Below are positions 1 through 9,041 of a stretch of DNA of 64,000 nucleotides, one piece after another (the first letter of the stretch is position 1; each line of letters starts with the position of its first letter). Source of the DNA: Paraglaciecola psychrophila 170 (GTDB lineage: Bacteria; Pseudomonadota; Gammaproteobacteria; Enterobacterales; Alteromonadaceae); contig NC_020514.1 in assembly GCF_000347635.1 (NCBI RefSeq), positions 3,534,001 to 3,598,000 of the forward strand, read 5' to 3'. The position numbers were made by a program, and so were the translations under genes. The notes beneath the pieces were generated by a model that saw nothing but the letters and a program-made list of their open reading frames with translations, was not told the origin of the DNA and did not search any database.

Positions 1-162
1 TTTTTTAATTCATTCCCAAATAACTCAGTTGTGTCTGACAGAAATAAACAACTTACTAATATTATTTGTGATGCACATCAAAGAAAAACTATGACACGCG
101 AGGTACCGGGTTCGCTGTAATTTAGCTTTCGAAACTGCGTTCAAAGGCTCAAAATTTCTTTA

Positions 163-255
163 TTAAAAATTATTTTCCTTTGATTGTTTATAAATATTTC
201 TAGCGTTTTCATCTTTAAAGGCAAACGAGGAGATCAAAATCTTATCAGCCCCGAT
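163..255 (-). pseudogene. Remnant of a C-terminal Rossmann-like domain
   Basis: Reading on in frame past the TAG that ends the methyltransferase gene gives 30 more codons before a TAA at 163-165. They include the string ILISSFAFKDE, which is also found near the C-terminus of the 763-residue HAD-like protein at 1243-3534 (ILISSFAFKDEIAKNIYEQ). This is therefore the tail of a paralogous nucleotide-binding-type domain, now cut off by the stop codon. The remaining 162 bases to the window edge show no gene I can recognise. What is seen is the homology; that it is a deletion relic is inference. Confidence 0.6.
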
Positions 256-1197
256 CTATAATGCGTCTTCAAAAATTACCACGTCATATTCATGAAAATG
301 ATAGGGATTAGGACCTTTACCTGTTTCATCCACCAACAAATACGGCACACTGGCAATGACTCGACCGTCAGGCTTAAGGTTTTTCAAACATAACTTAAAA
401 AACGAATGATAATCTGCAACGTGTTCAATAGTTTCAAAAGAAGTAATTAAATCGAAAAGTTTAGATTCAGTAAATTCGTATTCATCAATATCGAGTACCT
501 CATAACTAAGGCGTTCATGCCCGTAAACATCATTAGCATATGCCACACTATCAGAGCAAATATCAACTGCCTTTAAACTAGCGGCATTGTTATTTGTTGC
601 TAAAAAGTAACTACCATAGCCTAAGCCACAGGCACAGTCGAGTACGCTATCGTTGGGGCGAATATACTGTTGTGCAAAGGCATACCTGAATATATGGGCA
701 TCTGAGCGACATGAAAACTCTCTGAGCATATACATATGTAAATCGCGCTCTGCCAATAAGTTATCCATAACAGTGAATTTATGGCCTGTTTGTCTGACTT
801 TTTTAAACGTTGTGGTAATAAAAGATCGATCATCTTGCAGGGATTGATAATCGCGTTTCAACCATTCACTACCGTCAAGATGAAATCCTTGCATGTACAT
901 TTTTTGTTCAATAAATTTCTGACTATAGGTCTTAATATCAGATTTGATTACAGTCACAAAAACGTCATAATTTATTTGACACTGGTAGTGATTATTCAAG
1001 CACTCAAGGGTGTCAAACAATGCATCTACATAGCACAATATATGACCTTTAGTCAGGACAGGTTGACTGAATTTCTCAATAACTTCGTTGGAATAAAGCA
1101 GCTGAATACCGAGCAGATGGTTTGCTTTCAAAACAAGAAAGATTATCTCATTATTAAAGGGAATTGAGGGAAGACTTAAGTCTTTGGATAATTTCAT
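256..1197 (-). CDS. SAM-dependent methyltransferase, 3' end truncated/chimeric
   Basis: A 313-residue protein. Its class I methyltransferase domain lies in the second half: motif I is VLDCACGLGYGSYFLA (about residue 187) and motif II-III is LKAVDICSDSVAYA, followed by SFETIEHV. The N-terminal 150 residues are not a family I recognise. The sequence runs normally to PNPYHFHEYD, where such enzymes usually continue for 30 or more residues. Here it switches to VVIFEDAL and stops, and the next codons match the tail of an unrelated Rossmann-type domain. The product is probably inactive or altered. It is the last gene of the glycan locus; any role in methylating a sugar or flagellin is inference. Confidence 0.7.
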   Translation of the reverse strand: MKLSKDLSLPSIPFNNEIIFLVLKANHLLGIQLLYSNEVIEKFSQPVLTKGHILCYVDALFDTLECLNNHYQCQINYDVFVTVIKSDIKTYSQKFIEQKMYMQGFHLDGSEWLKRDYQSLQDDRSFITTTFKKVRQTGHKFTVMDNLLAERDLHMYMLREFSCRSDAHIFRYAFAQQYIRPNDSVLDCACGLGYGSYFLATNNNAASLKAVDICSDSVAYANDVYGHERLSYEVLDIDEYEFTESKLFDLITSFETIEHVADYHSFFKLCLKNLKPDGRVIASVPYLLVDETGKGPNPYHFHEYDVVIFEDAL

Positions 1198-1242
1198 TTT
1201 TACCGGCCTAATTTAATCTGATGCATTTTCATCACCTTGTTG

Positions 1243-3534
1243 TTACAGGCTCAACACGTCAATAGCGTGTGTACTATGCTTAATAGACTGCTCATAAATA
1301 TTCTTAGCAATTTCATCTTTAAAAGCAAAGGAAGAAATCAGGATTTTATTAGCACCAACAGCCAAAGCATCCTCTAGGCTAACCACATCGAAACCCGCAA
1401 CCTTGTATCGGCCTGATATATCAGCCTTGCGGTCGATCAAATAGTCAATTTTCAGATTATTTTCTTGCAAATAGGGTAATAATTTTTCAAAAAACAAACC
1501 TGCACCGTAGACAGAAAAACGAGTCCATTTTTCATCTAAAATTCTCTCAAGCAGATTGAGAACTCCATTATCACTTTCCCCTGAAACCAACCCAAGACGC
1601 TCAACTAAAAACTGCTCAGATAGCAAGGCAAATATCCCTTGAGGCCAATGAATTTTACCCACTTTATATTTTGGAGTCTTAATAAACTGCTGATAAAAAT
1701 CATCTAGTCCTTCATCTAACACTAGTTCGCATTGTTCATTAGAAATAACAGGATAAGTCTTACTTGCACCAAAATTATCTTCATGATGGAGAAGGGTGAA
1801 TAACTCAGCCTCCAACCGAGTTGGTATAGATATATACCTATATAGTATTGGCAATATTTCATTGGTACTAATTGATGAAAAACCTAACTCTACATGCTTC
1901 TTAAAATAAGCAATGACTCCCAGCATAAACTCTTCAAAAACTCCCGAGTTTATTGATAAATTACTGCCCAATATTGGGGATACATTTATATCGTCTTTAT
2001 ACTTTAGCGTAGTGCCACTATCGCCTATTAAAAGCGGCTCAATGCACTCTGGTGAACGAGACAGCGACTGACTCAAACGTTTGGAATTCTCCACTGAATT
2101 TATAAAACTGCTATAAATAGTAGTATCGACGTACCTATATATTCTCTCTGACGAATAAAATAGTAAATTAGAAGCGCATTTATCATTAAGTGCACATTGA
2201 ATTTGGTGCTGTATAGTTCCTCCACCACCTAAATCAACAACTGTACAAGAATCGTAAGGGATACCAATATTTATTTGGTAATAATCTTTAAAACTATTCT
2301 TTTGTTGTAATATATTATTTTTTACATTTTCAATATTACCTCGAGCCAAACTTATTATCGATTTTAATAGGTTTTCTCCTTCATGATACATCCCATCTAC
2401 TACTCTAACTAGGCAACTATCAAAGTGTTCTAAAATCGAATCAGATTTCAAATTAAAATCACTATAAAAATCTTTAACCGTATAACCCCTCACACCTAAA
2501 ATCGTATGTATAAGATCTTCAAACCACATATTATTATCTAAATCAATCGATGGCCAAAAAGTTGACTTCCTGGATGCATATAATTTCTTAACCTTAATAC
2601 TACTAATGTTTCTTTGTTTAATCCTTAATTCTATTAGTGGAGCAAAAACAACAGCCTCACGCATTACGCACAATATATAAGAAGCATTTAACTTTATCGT
2701 TTTTTCGATCACCCAATCAGCAAAAGACATAAGAATAGGTCCCCAAACAAATGAACCTAATTCGTATGCCACAGAGTGTGTGGAATTTGAAGAGTGAACT
2801 GAAGCAATAAACCTTGCTGAATGAGAAATAAGAGGAAAAGAAAACGCGGCTTTTTCTAAATCAACTATTTTATTAGTATCTAACAATGTATGAGCATGTT
2901 TCGCATGAATCCCAAGCTTTTCAGGAACCAAAAAATCCGAATGATAATTATCGCCAACATGAAGCCACTTAGACATTTTTATCTTTTTCTCTTCAGCTAA
3001 GTATTTATACATTCCCCCATCACGTTTATTTAACTTATAGTCACAAGAAACATAAATTGGTAAGTTTTTAATTACGGTGGAGTCATAAAAAAAACAGTCT
3101 ATTATTTGTTGTTTACTTAGATACATATCGGAAATCAAAATTACAGAAATACCTCCACTAGTAAGCATTTGTATTAGATCATCCATCGATTTTAAAATAA
3201 AACCATTGTCTTTTTCCACATCTAATTCTATCCGATACAGCTCTTTTGATACCGAATCAGAAAATGGAGTGAACCTGTAAATATCATCAAGAAAGATTTC
3301 AGAGCTTCTGTCATTTAACCTTGCTTTTTTTTCCGCCTCTGAACGAATTCGACTGAACTCCGACGCATTGAAAGGTAGGTGATTGTTTTTTGAAAATAAT
3401 CTATGACAGATTTCAAAAATATCGGATGGACAAGATACATTTCTAAAAATAATGGTGTCAAATATATCAAATGAGACGGTTTCAATTCCGTTTAAGTTAA
3501 CATACTCAATGATTGTATTAATTAATTTAGACAT
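1243..3534 (-). CDS. Large HAD-like hydrolase with C-terminal Rossmann-like domain
   Basis: 763 residues. The N-terminal 210 residues form a HAD-superfamily domain: motif I is DIFDT at 23-27, motif II is VILISDMYLS near residue 130, and the acidic motif HVGDNYHSD lies near 195. The middle 400 residues are not recognised beyond a general likeness to large HAD-type proteins of polysaccharide loci (COG5610-like). From about residue 672, FSVYGAGLFFEKLLPYL starts a small Rossmann-like domain ending in ILISSFAFKDE. The same module recurs at the N-terminus of the LicD-type protein at 4114-5076 and as a relic at 163-255. It lies 124 bases after the TagD-like gene on the same strand. Substrate unknown; a phosphatase or transferase role in glycan decoration is a guess. 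Confidence 0.65.
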   Translation of the reverse strand: MSKLINTIIEYVNLNGIETVSFDIFDTIIFRNVSCPSDIFEICHRLFSKNNHLPFNASEFSRIRSEAEKKARLNDRSSEIFLDDIYRFTPFSDSVSKELYRIELDVEKDNGFILKSMDDLIQMLTSGGISVILISDMYLSKQQIIDCFFYDSTVIKNLPIYVSCDYKLNKRDGGMYKYLAEEKKIKMSKWLHVGDNYHSDFLVPEKLGIHAKHAHTLLDTNKIVDLEKAAFSFPLISHSARFIASVHSSNSTHSVAYELGSFVWGPILMSFADWVIEKTIKLNASYILCVMREAVVFAPLIELRIKQRNISSIKVKKLYASRKSTFWPSIDLDNNMWFEDLIHTILGVRGYTVKDFYSDFNLKSDSILEHFDSCLVRVVDGMYHEGENLLKSIISLARGNIENVKNNILQQKNSFKDYYQINIGIPYDSCTVVDLGGGGTIQHQIQCALNDKCASNLLFYSSERIYRYVDTTIYSSFINSVENSKRLSQSLSRSPECIEPLLIGDSGTTLKYKDDINVSPILGSNLSINSGVFEEFMLGVIAYFKKHVELGFSSISTNEILPILYRYISIPTRLEAELFTLLHHEDNFGASKTYPVISNEQCELVLDEGLDDFYQQFIKTPKYKVGKIHWPQGIFALLSEQFLVERLGLVSGESDNGVLNLLERILDEKWTRFSVYGAGLFFEKLLPYLQENNLKIDYLIDRKADISGRYKVAGFDVVSLEDALAVGANKILISSFAFKDEIAKNIYEQSIKHSTHAIDVLSL

Positions 3535-3658
3535 GACTGAGCATCATTTCAATTAAAAGTTTACACCACAATTTTTTGTTTTTTGTTAAATTAGTCATCA
3601 TTAAAATAATACCCTTTACTCTGAAACAATAAAAATAACTATTTACGTTATTTTAAAT

Positions 3659-4117
3659 TCACTCAATAGCCTTAACAATATTCAATACGCTATCCAGCCC
3701 AAGTTTTATTTGCTGAATAGCAGCACTATCAATTTTAGACAGGGCTTTTTTCAAATCGGTAGTTGAGATACTTGGTGTTCTTGGAAGGTATACCACTTCA
3801 CAGTTTGCACTTAACTCATCAAACTTACCTTGCCAGTCTGCACCAATACCAAATATATCTATTTGGTATTGCTCTATATCTTTCTTTTTTTGCTGCCAAT
3901 CGTGCTCGGCAATAACTTGGTCTACACACCTTAACGCGGAGACTATCTTGGCTCGTTCAGCATAACTGTATACGCTGTGTTTGCCTTTTAATAAATTAAA
4001 CTCATCAGTAGACACACCTACAATTAATTTACCTCCCAGATCGGCCAAACGCTCTAACATATTGACGTGACCAACGTGTAATAAATCAAAAGTGCCATAA
4101 GTAATCACAGTTTTCAT
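3659..4117 (-). CDS. Glycerol-3-phosphate cytidylyltransferase-like protein (TagD family)
   Basis: 152 residues, close to the usual length of TagD-type nucleotidyltransferases. It has the nucleotide-binding signature GTFDLLHVGH at residues 8-17 and the second signature RTPSISTT near 113-120. The family makes CDP-glycerol (or CDP-linked relatives) from CTP and a polyol phosphate in the cytoplasm. Its start overlaps the stop of the LicD-type gene by 4 bases, so the two are translationally coupled. The pair suggests synthesis and then transfer of an activated polyol phosphate onto a glycan. The family call is firm; the exact polyol cannot be told from sequence. Confidence 0.85.
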   Translation of the reverse strand: MKTVITYGTFDLLHVGHVNMLERLADLGGKLIVGVSTDEFNLLKGKHSVYSYAERAKIVSALRCVDQVIAEHDWQQKKKDIEQYQIDIFGIGADWQGKFDELSANCEVVYLPRTPSISTTDLKKALSKIDSAAIQQIKLGLDSVLNIVKAIE

Positions 4118-5076
4118 AACGTCTGACTCTTAAAAACCGTCGCTGACTTAACATGACTGAGAGACCATTCTTTTTGTGGTGTTTGCCAATCACCGTAATG
4201 GCCTTCTAGATAGGCTTCAACATGATTAGGTAAAGACACTTCACCACCAGCAAATGTATGGCTTTGCATGTCACTAAAATGATTAGAAGGCATACGAAAC
4301 CCGCGGGAGGCTAAGCAATAGTCCATATGTTCTCCCTGGATATATTTAACAAAAAAATCGATGCCGGGAAAGGCATCACAGCCTTCATCAGGGAGTAACT
4401 TAAGCGCTCGAATTTCACCAATTGGCACCGCGCCGTAGGATTGTTGATTAATGTATGTGTGTAAGGTCCAAGTCACACCCGTTATTCGAAACATCTTGGG
4501 TAATTGTTGCTCTAAAATCTGAATGGTGTGGGTTAAATAGTCTGCATTCACAGAAAAATCCAAATCATCATCCCAGGGAATGAGCGCATTATCTCTATAC
4601 ACGCCGAGTAAAGTGCCGGCATCAATATAATAAGGCACATCGTGTGATTTTAAATTCTCAGACAACATCAACAGCAAGTCCACTGCGGTTTGACCTTGTC
4701 TATGGGAATTTTTAAGTTGTATTGGTTTAATCAGTCTTGCGGGCAATACTTCGACCATTATTTCAGGAACTAACAGTTTCAACTGTTCCTGAATTTGTTC
4801 AAAAAACTCACTAGCAATTAAAATTTTATCGGGACTAAATGATGCTATGTCTGACGGTGAGATAATGGGAATATTTTGAATACTAGAGTCATGTTTTTTA
4901 CTATCGTTATCGACGAATGCGAGCACATCATATAATTCGGATACAGCAGATAATGCAGAACGACCTGACAAACTTGCGCCAAATATCACAACTTTTTTGT
5001 TTGGTTGAAATGTCTCTGCATCTTTTGCTCTTTTAAAATAGGGTATATAGCTATGTTTATAGTCTATTATCGGCAA
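4114..5076 (-). CDS. LicD-family phosphotransferase with N-terminal Rossmann-like domain
   Basis: 320 residues. Residues 27-115 form a Rossmann-like domain (KKVVIFGASLSGRSALSAV, then LAFVDND). From about 130 there is a LicD/fukutin-type domain: DAGTLLGVYRD, followed by the acidic cluster IPWDDDLDFSV that binds metal in this nucleotidyltransferase-fold family. LicD enzymes move a phospho-substituent from a CDP-activated donor onto a sugar. Being coupled to a TagD-like gene, glycerol phosphate is the most likely donor here (inference). The start appears to be TTG with no strong ribosome binding site, so the exact N-terminus is uncertain. The N-terminal module resembles the C-terminal domain of the HAD-like protein two genes downstream. 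Confidence 0.8.
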   Translation of the reverse strand: MPIIDYKHSYIPYFKRAKDAETFQPNKKVVIFGASLSGRSALSAVSELYDVLAFVDNDSKKHDSSIQNIPIISPSDIASFSPDKILIASEFFEQIQEQLKLLVPEIMVEVLPARLIKPIQLKNSHRQGQTAVDLLLMLSENLKSHDVPYYIDAGTLLGVYRDNALIPWDDDLDFSVNADYLTHTIQILEQQLPKMFRITGVTWTLHTYINQQSYGAVPIGEIRALKLLPDEGCDAFPGIDFFVKYIQGEHMDYCLASRGFRMPSNHFSDMQSHTFAGGEVSLPNHVEAYLEGHYGDWQTPQKEWSLSHVKSATVFKSQTL

Positions 5077-5114
5077 CTACTGAATCGACTTTAATCGGTA
5101 CCTTCTGGCAATAT

Positions 5115-5840
5115 TTAAGCTGTACTGCCCGCATCTACTGTCATTACGGTGCCAGTGATTGTTGAGGCTTGTTCGCTTAAAAGGTACATCACCATAGCCG
5201 CCACATCGTCCACTGTGGCTAACTTACCTAACGGGCTTCGCCGCTTGACGCTTTCTAACTTTTCACCTTGCAAACTGCTGGTCATGTCAGTTTGCATATA
5301 ACCGGGGGCCACACAATTAACAGTTATTCCTGCTTTACCCACTTCACGGGCTAATGATTTACTAAACCCTTCTAATGCGGCCTTACTGGCTGCATAAACA
5401 CTTAAGCCGTTAAAACCTGTTTTGGCGATAATAGAAGATATATTGATGATCCGGCCTTTTCGATTCAACAGCATCGAACGCACCAGATATTTACTCAATA
5501 AAATAGGCGCTTGAATATTCAGGCGCATTAAATGTTCAATGGCAGAATTAGGCATAGTGGCCAGCACACCATCATGACCTGCAGCAGCGTTATTAATCAG
5601 GGCGTAAGGTCGTCCATATTGTTTGATAAGTTGCTTGCACAACTCGGGTATTTTATCCAAGTCGGCTAAATCAGCGGCATGAAAATTAACGAGCTGCGGA
5701 TACGCTTGCTGCAGAGCTCTATATGGCTCTGAGAGTTGTCGTGCAATAGCAATCACGGCATACCCGTTGGCAGCAGCTTGTTGGCTAATGGCTAAACCTA
5801 GACCTTTGCTGGCACCTGTTATTATGACGTAATCAGTCAT
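5115..5840 (-). CDS. SDR-family 3-oxoacyl-ACP reductase-like protein (FabG-like)
   Basis: 241 residues, typical classical short-chain dehydrogenase length. The NAD(P)-binding glycine motif TGASKGLG is at 8-15, NNAA at 83-86, and the catalytic Ser136, Tyr149 and Lys153 (YAASK) are all present. It overlaps the end of the AMP-ligase gene by 8 bases and sits in one run with that ligase and an acyl carrier protein. That context makes a beta-ketoacyl-ACP reductase acting on a dedicated acyl group more likely than a sugar dehydrogenase. Housekeeping fabG normally lies with fabD/acpP, which is not the case here. Confidence 0.8.
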   Translation of the reverse strand: MTDYVIITGASKGLGLAISQQAAANGYAVIAIARQLSEPYRALQQAYPQLVNFHAADLADLDKIPELCKQLIKQYGRPYALINNAAAGHDGVLATMPNSAIEHLMRLNIQAPILLSKYLVRSMLLNRKGRIINISSIIAKTGFNGLSVYAASKAALEGFSKSLAREVGKAGITVNCVAPGYMQTDMTSSLQGEKLESVKRRSPLGKLATVDDVAAMVMYLLSEQASTITGTVMTVDAGSTA

Positions 5841-7155
5841 ACTGCGGCTTCCTGTTTAATTTACCACTTGGATCGCGGTCTATATTCTTGACTATATTAA
5901 TTTTGGTAGGTATTTCAAAGCGTTGCAATTGCTTTTTACACATTTTCAACACTTGTTGTTTGACCTCTTGCTCAACTGCGGCGTCCATTATCATCACGTC
6001 TGCTACCACTAACTCACCCAGCAAGGCACTTTTTTTGGCGTATACCTTCGCTTGGCTAATATCAGAACATTGCAATATTACTTGCTCGACTTTTTCTGGA
6101 TGTACCTTATTGCCACCAACGTTTATCGTACCTGTTGCTCTTCCCAAAAATAGCACTCTGTCGTCGTTCACTTGGACTTTATCTAAGGTGTCCACATAGC
6201 CAGGTGCATTCGTTTGTAGTACCAATGATTGACAGACGTGATGTTGTGGTTTAACCAGTAAATGTTGTTCGTCTGACACCTTTAGCGCGACCGTAAGTGT
6301 CTGGTCTTTAAGCCATTTAGTAGGGAAACCAGCGCGACCGTCGCTCACTATAAAACCGACTCCAGCTTCTGTCGAAGCGTAAATATGCCTTACGTTTGCA
6401 TTCGGGAACAAACGTTTCAAAGTATTCAACAGACTTTGGTCGGCAATCTCACCCCCTAGCGTAATATGACTCAGAGTTAATTCACTCAATTGACCCGTCA
6501 TCAGAAGTTGCCGCCACAAACTGGGGGTAGCAGATAAAGCCGTAACATCGGCATGTTTTAAAAATGCCATCTGAGCTAAAGGTTCGTAATCAGCTACATC
6601 TACTAAGTCAGCGCCACTTAATAGCGCCTGTAACAACACTTGTAATCCCGCAAATCTGTAAGGTTGATACAACAAAGCCCAGCACAATGCTTGTAATTTT
6701 TGACTGTGTTTGGTGTTTGCAGTCAATGATAACAAGGAATGGGAACACCATTTTGGCTCACCTGTAGTACCAGACGTCGCCATAAACCAAGTTGTCGCGA
6801 CACTAGCTTCAGACTTCAATAGCGTAGGCATTGAATCCGTAACAGCTGCATCACTTTCAAGCGGCCAATATATAATATCGTTGTGAGGTATTGTCACATT
6901 TGGAGGACTTAAATAAATAGCTGAGCAGCAACCATCAAATGCAATGAGCGCCGTGACAAAATCGGCCAAGTTTGTATACCGGATGGCTATGCTGCGTTGA
7001 TAAAATTGCGGATACTGCTGCCTAATTTGCTCAGCCTTTGTTATCAGCACAGCGATAGAATTGTGTTGACCTGCAGCGGTTATCACCCCTGTTGTGGACA
7101 GATTTGTTAATTGATTAAACAGGCTTTGCATGATGGATTTACTAGTTATTAGCAC
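5833..7155 (-). CDS. AMP-dependent acyl ligase (adenylating enzyme)
   Basis: 440 residues, somewhat shorter than full-length acyl-CoA synthetases. It carries the adenylate-forming core motif TSGTTGEPK at 127-135, the A5-like motif HIYASTEAG near 260, and the C-terminal catalytic lysine region PSGKLNRKP at the very end. It should activate a carboxylic acid as acyl-AMP and pass it to a thiol, most likely the carrier protein encoded immediately upstream (overlap of 14 bases). The start is GTG at 7155 or ATG at 7131; neither has a clear ribosome binding site. Substrate acid unknown. Confidence 0.8.
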   Translation of the reverse strand: MLITSKSIMQSLFNQLTNLSTTGVITAAGQHNSIAVLITKAEQIRQQYPQFYQRSIAIRYTNLADFVTALIAFDGCCSAIYLSPPNVTIPHNDIIYWPLESDAAVTDSMPTLLKSEASVATTWFMATSGTTGEPKWCSHSLLSLTANTKHSQKLQALCWALLYQPYRFAGLQVLLQALLSGADLVDVADYEPLAQMAFLKHADVTALSATPSLWRQLLMTGQLSELTLSHITLGGEIADQSLLNTLKRLFPNANVRHIYASTEAGVGFIVSDGRAGFPTKWLKDQTLTVALKVSDEQHLLVKPQHHVCQSLVLQTNAPGYVDTLDKVQVNDDRVLFLGRATGTINVGGNKVHPEKVEQVILQCSDISQAKVYAKKSALLGELVVADVMIMDAAVEQEVKQQVLKMCKKQLQRFEIPTKINIVKNIDRDPSGKLNRKPQYD

Positions 7156-7396
7156 ATTGTTGATACATAGCTAAGAACTCAGCAAAAGTGCTTGGGTAAG
7201 TATCAAGGGCCAATTCAGTAAACGGGTCATAACCCAAGTCTTCTTCTAGCTGTGCCACTAACATGGCATAACCTAGCGAGTCTAAACCACATTCAAGCAA
7301 CAGCGTATCAGGGTTTATCGATTCGACTAACTGGCAGTCACTCAGCTCAGCAACTTGTTGCATTGCATCTTTAATTTGTTGTTCTAAGTTCAGCAT
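7142..7396 (-). CDS. Acyl carrier protein
   Basis: 84 residues, acidic, with the phosphopantetheine attachment motif GLDSL (Ser40). It is not the housekeeping acpP (no fab genes around) but a dedicated carrier between a PseH-type N-acetyltransferase and an adenylating ligase. It presumably holds the acyl chain that the SDR reduces and an acyltransferase moves to the sugar. The carrier identity is clear from motif and length; its partner enzymes are inferred from the gene order. Confidence 0.9.
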   Translation of the reverse strand: MLNLEQQIKDAMQQVAELSDCQLVESINPDTLLLECGLDSLGYAMLVAQLEEDLGYDPFTELALDTYPSTFAEFLAMYQQCANN

Positions 7397-7410
7397 GTTT
7401 GTATCCTAAG

Positions 7411-7992
7411 CTATTCTAAAAATTGCATATGAGCAGCTGCGAGTGCAATCTTCTTGGGTAATTTTTTGAGTATTTTGCCACGATTTTCATCCCACTGCTT
7501 AAGTTCATAACTGTAATGCTGTATATCAAAACGTTGGCCGTTACGTTCGCCGCCTTTTTTAAGGCTAAGCTGTTTGTATTCAAACACTTTATGCATGTTA
7601 TTTGCTGCATGATTGAACGATAAGACTTGCGCCAGCAAATGACTAAATTGACGGTGACTCGCACAAAAATCTAAAGCTGCAAATTCCAACATAATACCGC
7701 TACCCGGCCACACGTTAGTCTCCCCCAAATAACAGCCCCATTCTGGCGTGGCTGTATTCATATTTGAAAAGTTAAGTACTCCAATGGGTCGCTGGTCTTG
7801 AAAAAAAATATAAAACTGACGGCTGTTGTCACTTTTAAGCTTTTTAAACCAAGCACAGTGCTCTAACCATTTTACCGGCGCACTGCTATGCATATTTCGC
7901 ATAATCCTAGGGCTGTTTCGCCATTGCCAAACCAGCTGCAAATGTTCTTCTTGTAGCGGCTTAAAAGCATGTTCAGGGATCAATGCTTTCAT
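7411..7992 (-). CDS. pseH: PseH-like GNAT acyltransferase of pseudaminic acid synthesis
   Basis: 193 residues with a GNAT fold. The N-terminal stretch has WQWRNSPRIMRNMHSS, typical of RimJ/PseH relatives, with PIGVLNFSNM in the acyl-CoA-binding half and KVFEYKQ further on. PseH acetylates the C4 amino group of UDP-4-amino-4,6-dideoxy-N-acetyl-beta-L-altrosamine (EC 2.3.1.202). It abuts pseG by one base, which supports the assignment. The C-terminus is about 20 residues longer than I would expect. Because an acyl carrier protein gene follows 14 bases downstream, it might use an acyl-ACP donor instead of acetyl-CoA (inference). Confidence 0.8.
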   Translation of the reverse strand: MKALIPEHAFKPLQEEHLQLVWQWRNSPRIMRNMHSSAPVKWLEHCAWFKKLKSDNSRQFYIFFQDQRPIGVLNFSNMNTATPEWGCYLGETNVWPGSGIMLEFAALDFCASHRQFSHLLAQVLSFNHAANNMHKVFEYKQLSLKKGGERNGQRFDIQHYSYELKQWDENRGKILKKLPKKIALAAAHMQFLE

Positions 7993-9026
7993 TAAGTATT
8001 TTCACTTGTCTTTTTTTGCTCTGACATCAACTCAACAATATTATTGGCCCCATCAACCACAGCATATAATAGTGCTTTTTGATGCATCCCAAGCAAACGT
8101 TCTGGTTGCTGCCACAAGGACAACCCCTGCGTAACCCATTCATCAGTGCTTATAGCATCGCTATTGACTACCTGACACCAACCTTGAGTTGCCGCGTCTT
8201 GACTGGCAAACGTTTGGTTTTCTGCCACTACCACCAATATTGATGGTGTTGCACAAGCAAGCAGCTCAAACTGACTGCCTCCTGCTGCCGACAAAGCTAG
8301 CTTAGTGTTAAGCAACACGACTGCCATATTTTGGCAGTCGTGTAGGTGGGTGATATCTAGTAAGCTGTTCTTGATAAAATTGGTAAGAGCACTCACGCCA
8401 TGGTAAGCGGCGCCAGTAATCACAATGATTGGCATAGATGCATTAGCGTTGTCCAAAGATTGCAACGCTTTACTGGTCAAACCTTTAGGATCACTACCGC
8501 CAAACATCAGGGTTAAGCTGTCGCGATCCGACCACTGTCTGTTCATTAGCTGCAGGAATTCCTGTCTTAATACTTGATAACCCGGTCCAATAGCCAATAC
8601 CGCTTTAGGCGCAGTTAGGTGATAATGATTTGAAGTCGCGTTAAACGCACCATTGATAACCATATCGGCATAAAGTGCTCCGCTGTTATTGATATCGTCG
8701 AAAACAGCTAAATTAAAAGCAAGACATTGTAGCGACTTGCGATAAGCCTGATCAAATTGATAGCCATCAAGCACCAACCAATCAGCGCATGAATCTACAC
8801 ATTGTTTAGCTAACCATTCTGGCTCTGTACTGCTCTCAATATCAGTCATGGGTAGAATGGTTCCTATCCAATCTGTTCGGTTACAACAAAACTGCTGAGA
8901 GCGCGGCGACATAAAAAAAATCACCACATGACCAGACTGAACCAAGCTCTGCGCTAACGCCATACAACGCATAACATGTCCTAAACCGATGTTGGGTTCG
9001 CCCTCGACTCGAAATACTACGCGCAT
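7992..9026 (-). CDS. pseG: PseG, UDP-sugar hydrolase of pseudaminic acid synthesis
   Basis: 344 residues with a GT-B-like fold (MurG-type). The N-terminus has the glycine-rich loop GLGHVMRCMALA with the catalytic-type histidine of PseG. The C-terminal half has LMFGGSDPKGLT and LSAAGGSQFELLACATPSI, the nucleotide-sugar binding segment. PseG removes UDP from UDP-2,4-diacetamido-2,4,6-trideoxy-beta-L-altropyranose (EC 3.6.1.57). It lies between pseI (15 bases upstream) and pseH (one-base overlap), the usual pathway clustering. Confidence 0.9.
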   Translation of the reverse strand: MRVVFRVEGEPNIGLGHVMRCMALAQSLVQSGHVVIFFMSPRSQQFCCNRTDWIGTILPMTDIESSTEPEWLAKQCVDSCADWLVLDGYQFDQAYRKSLQCLAFNLAVFDDINNSGALYADMVINGAFNATSNHYHLTAPKAVLAIGPGYQVLRQEFLQLMNRQWSDRDSLTLMFGGSDPKGLTSKALQSLDNANASMPIIVITGAAYHGVSALTNFIKNSLLDITHLHDCQNMAVVLLNTKLALSAAGGSQFELLACATPSILVVVAENQTFASQDAATQGWCQVVNSDAISTDEWVTQGLSLWQQPERLLGMHQKALLYAVVDGANNIVELMSEQKKTSENT

Positions 9027-9041
9027 CGGCTATTACTCACA

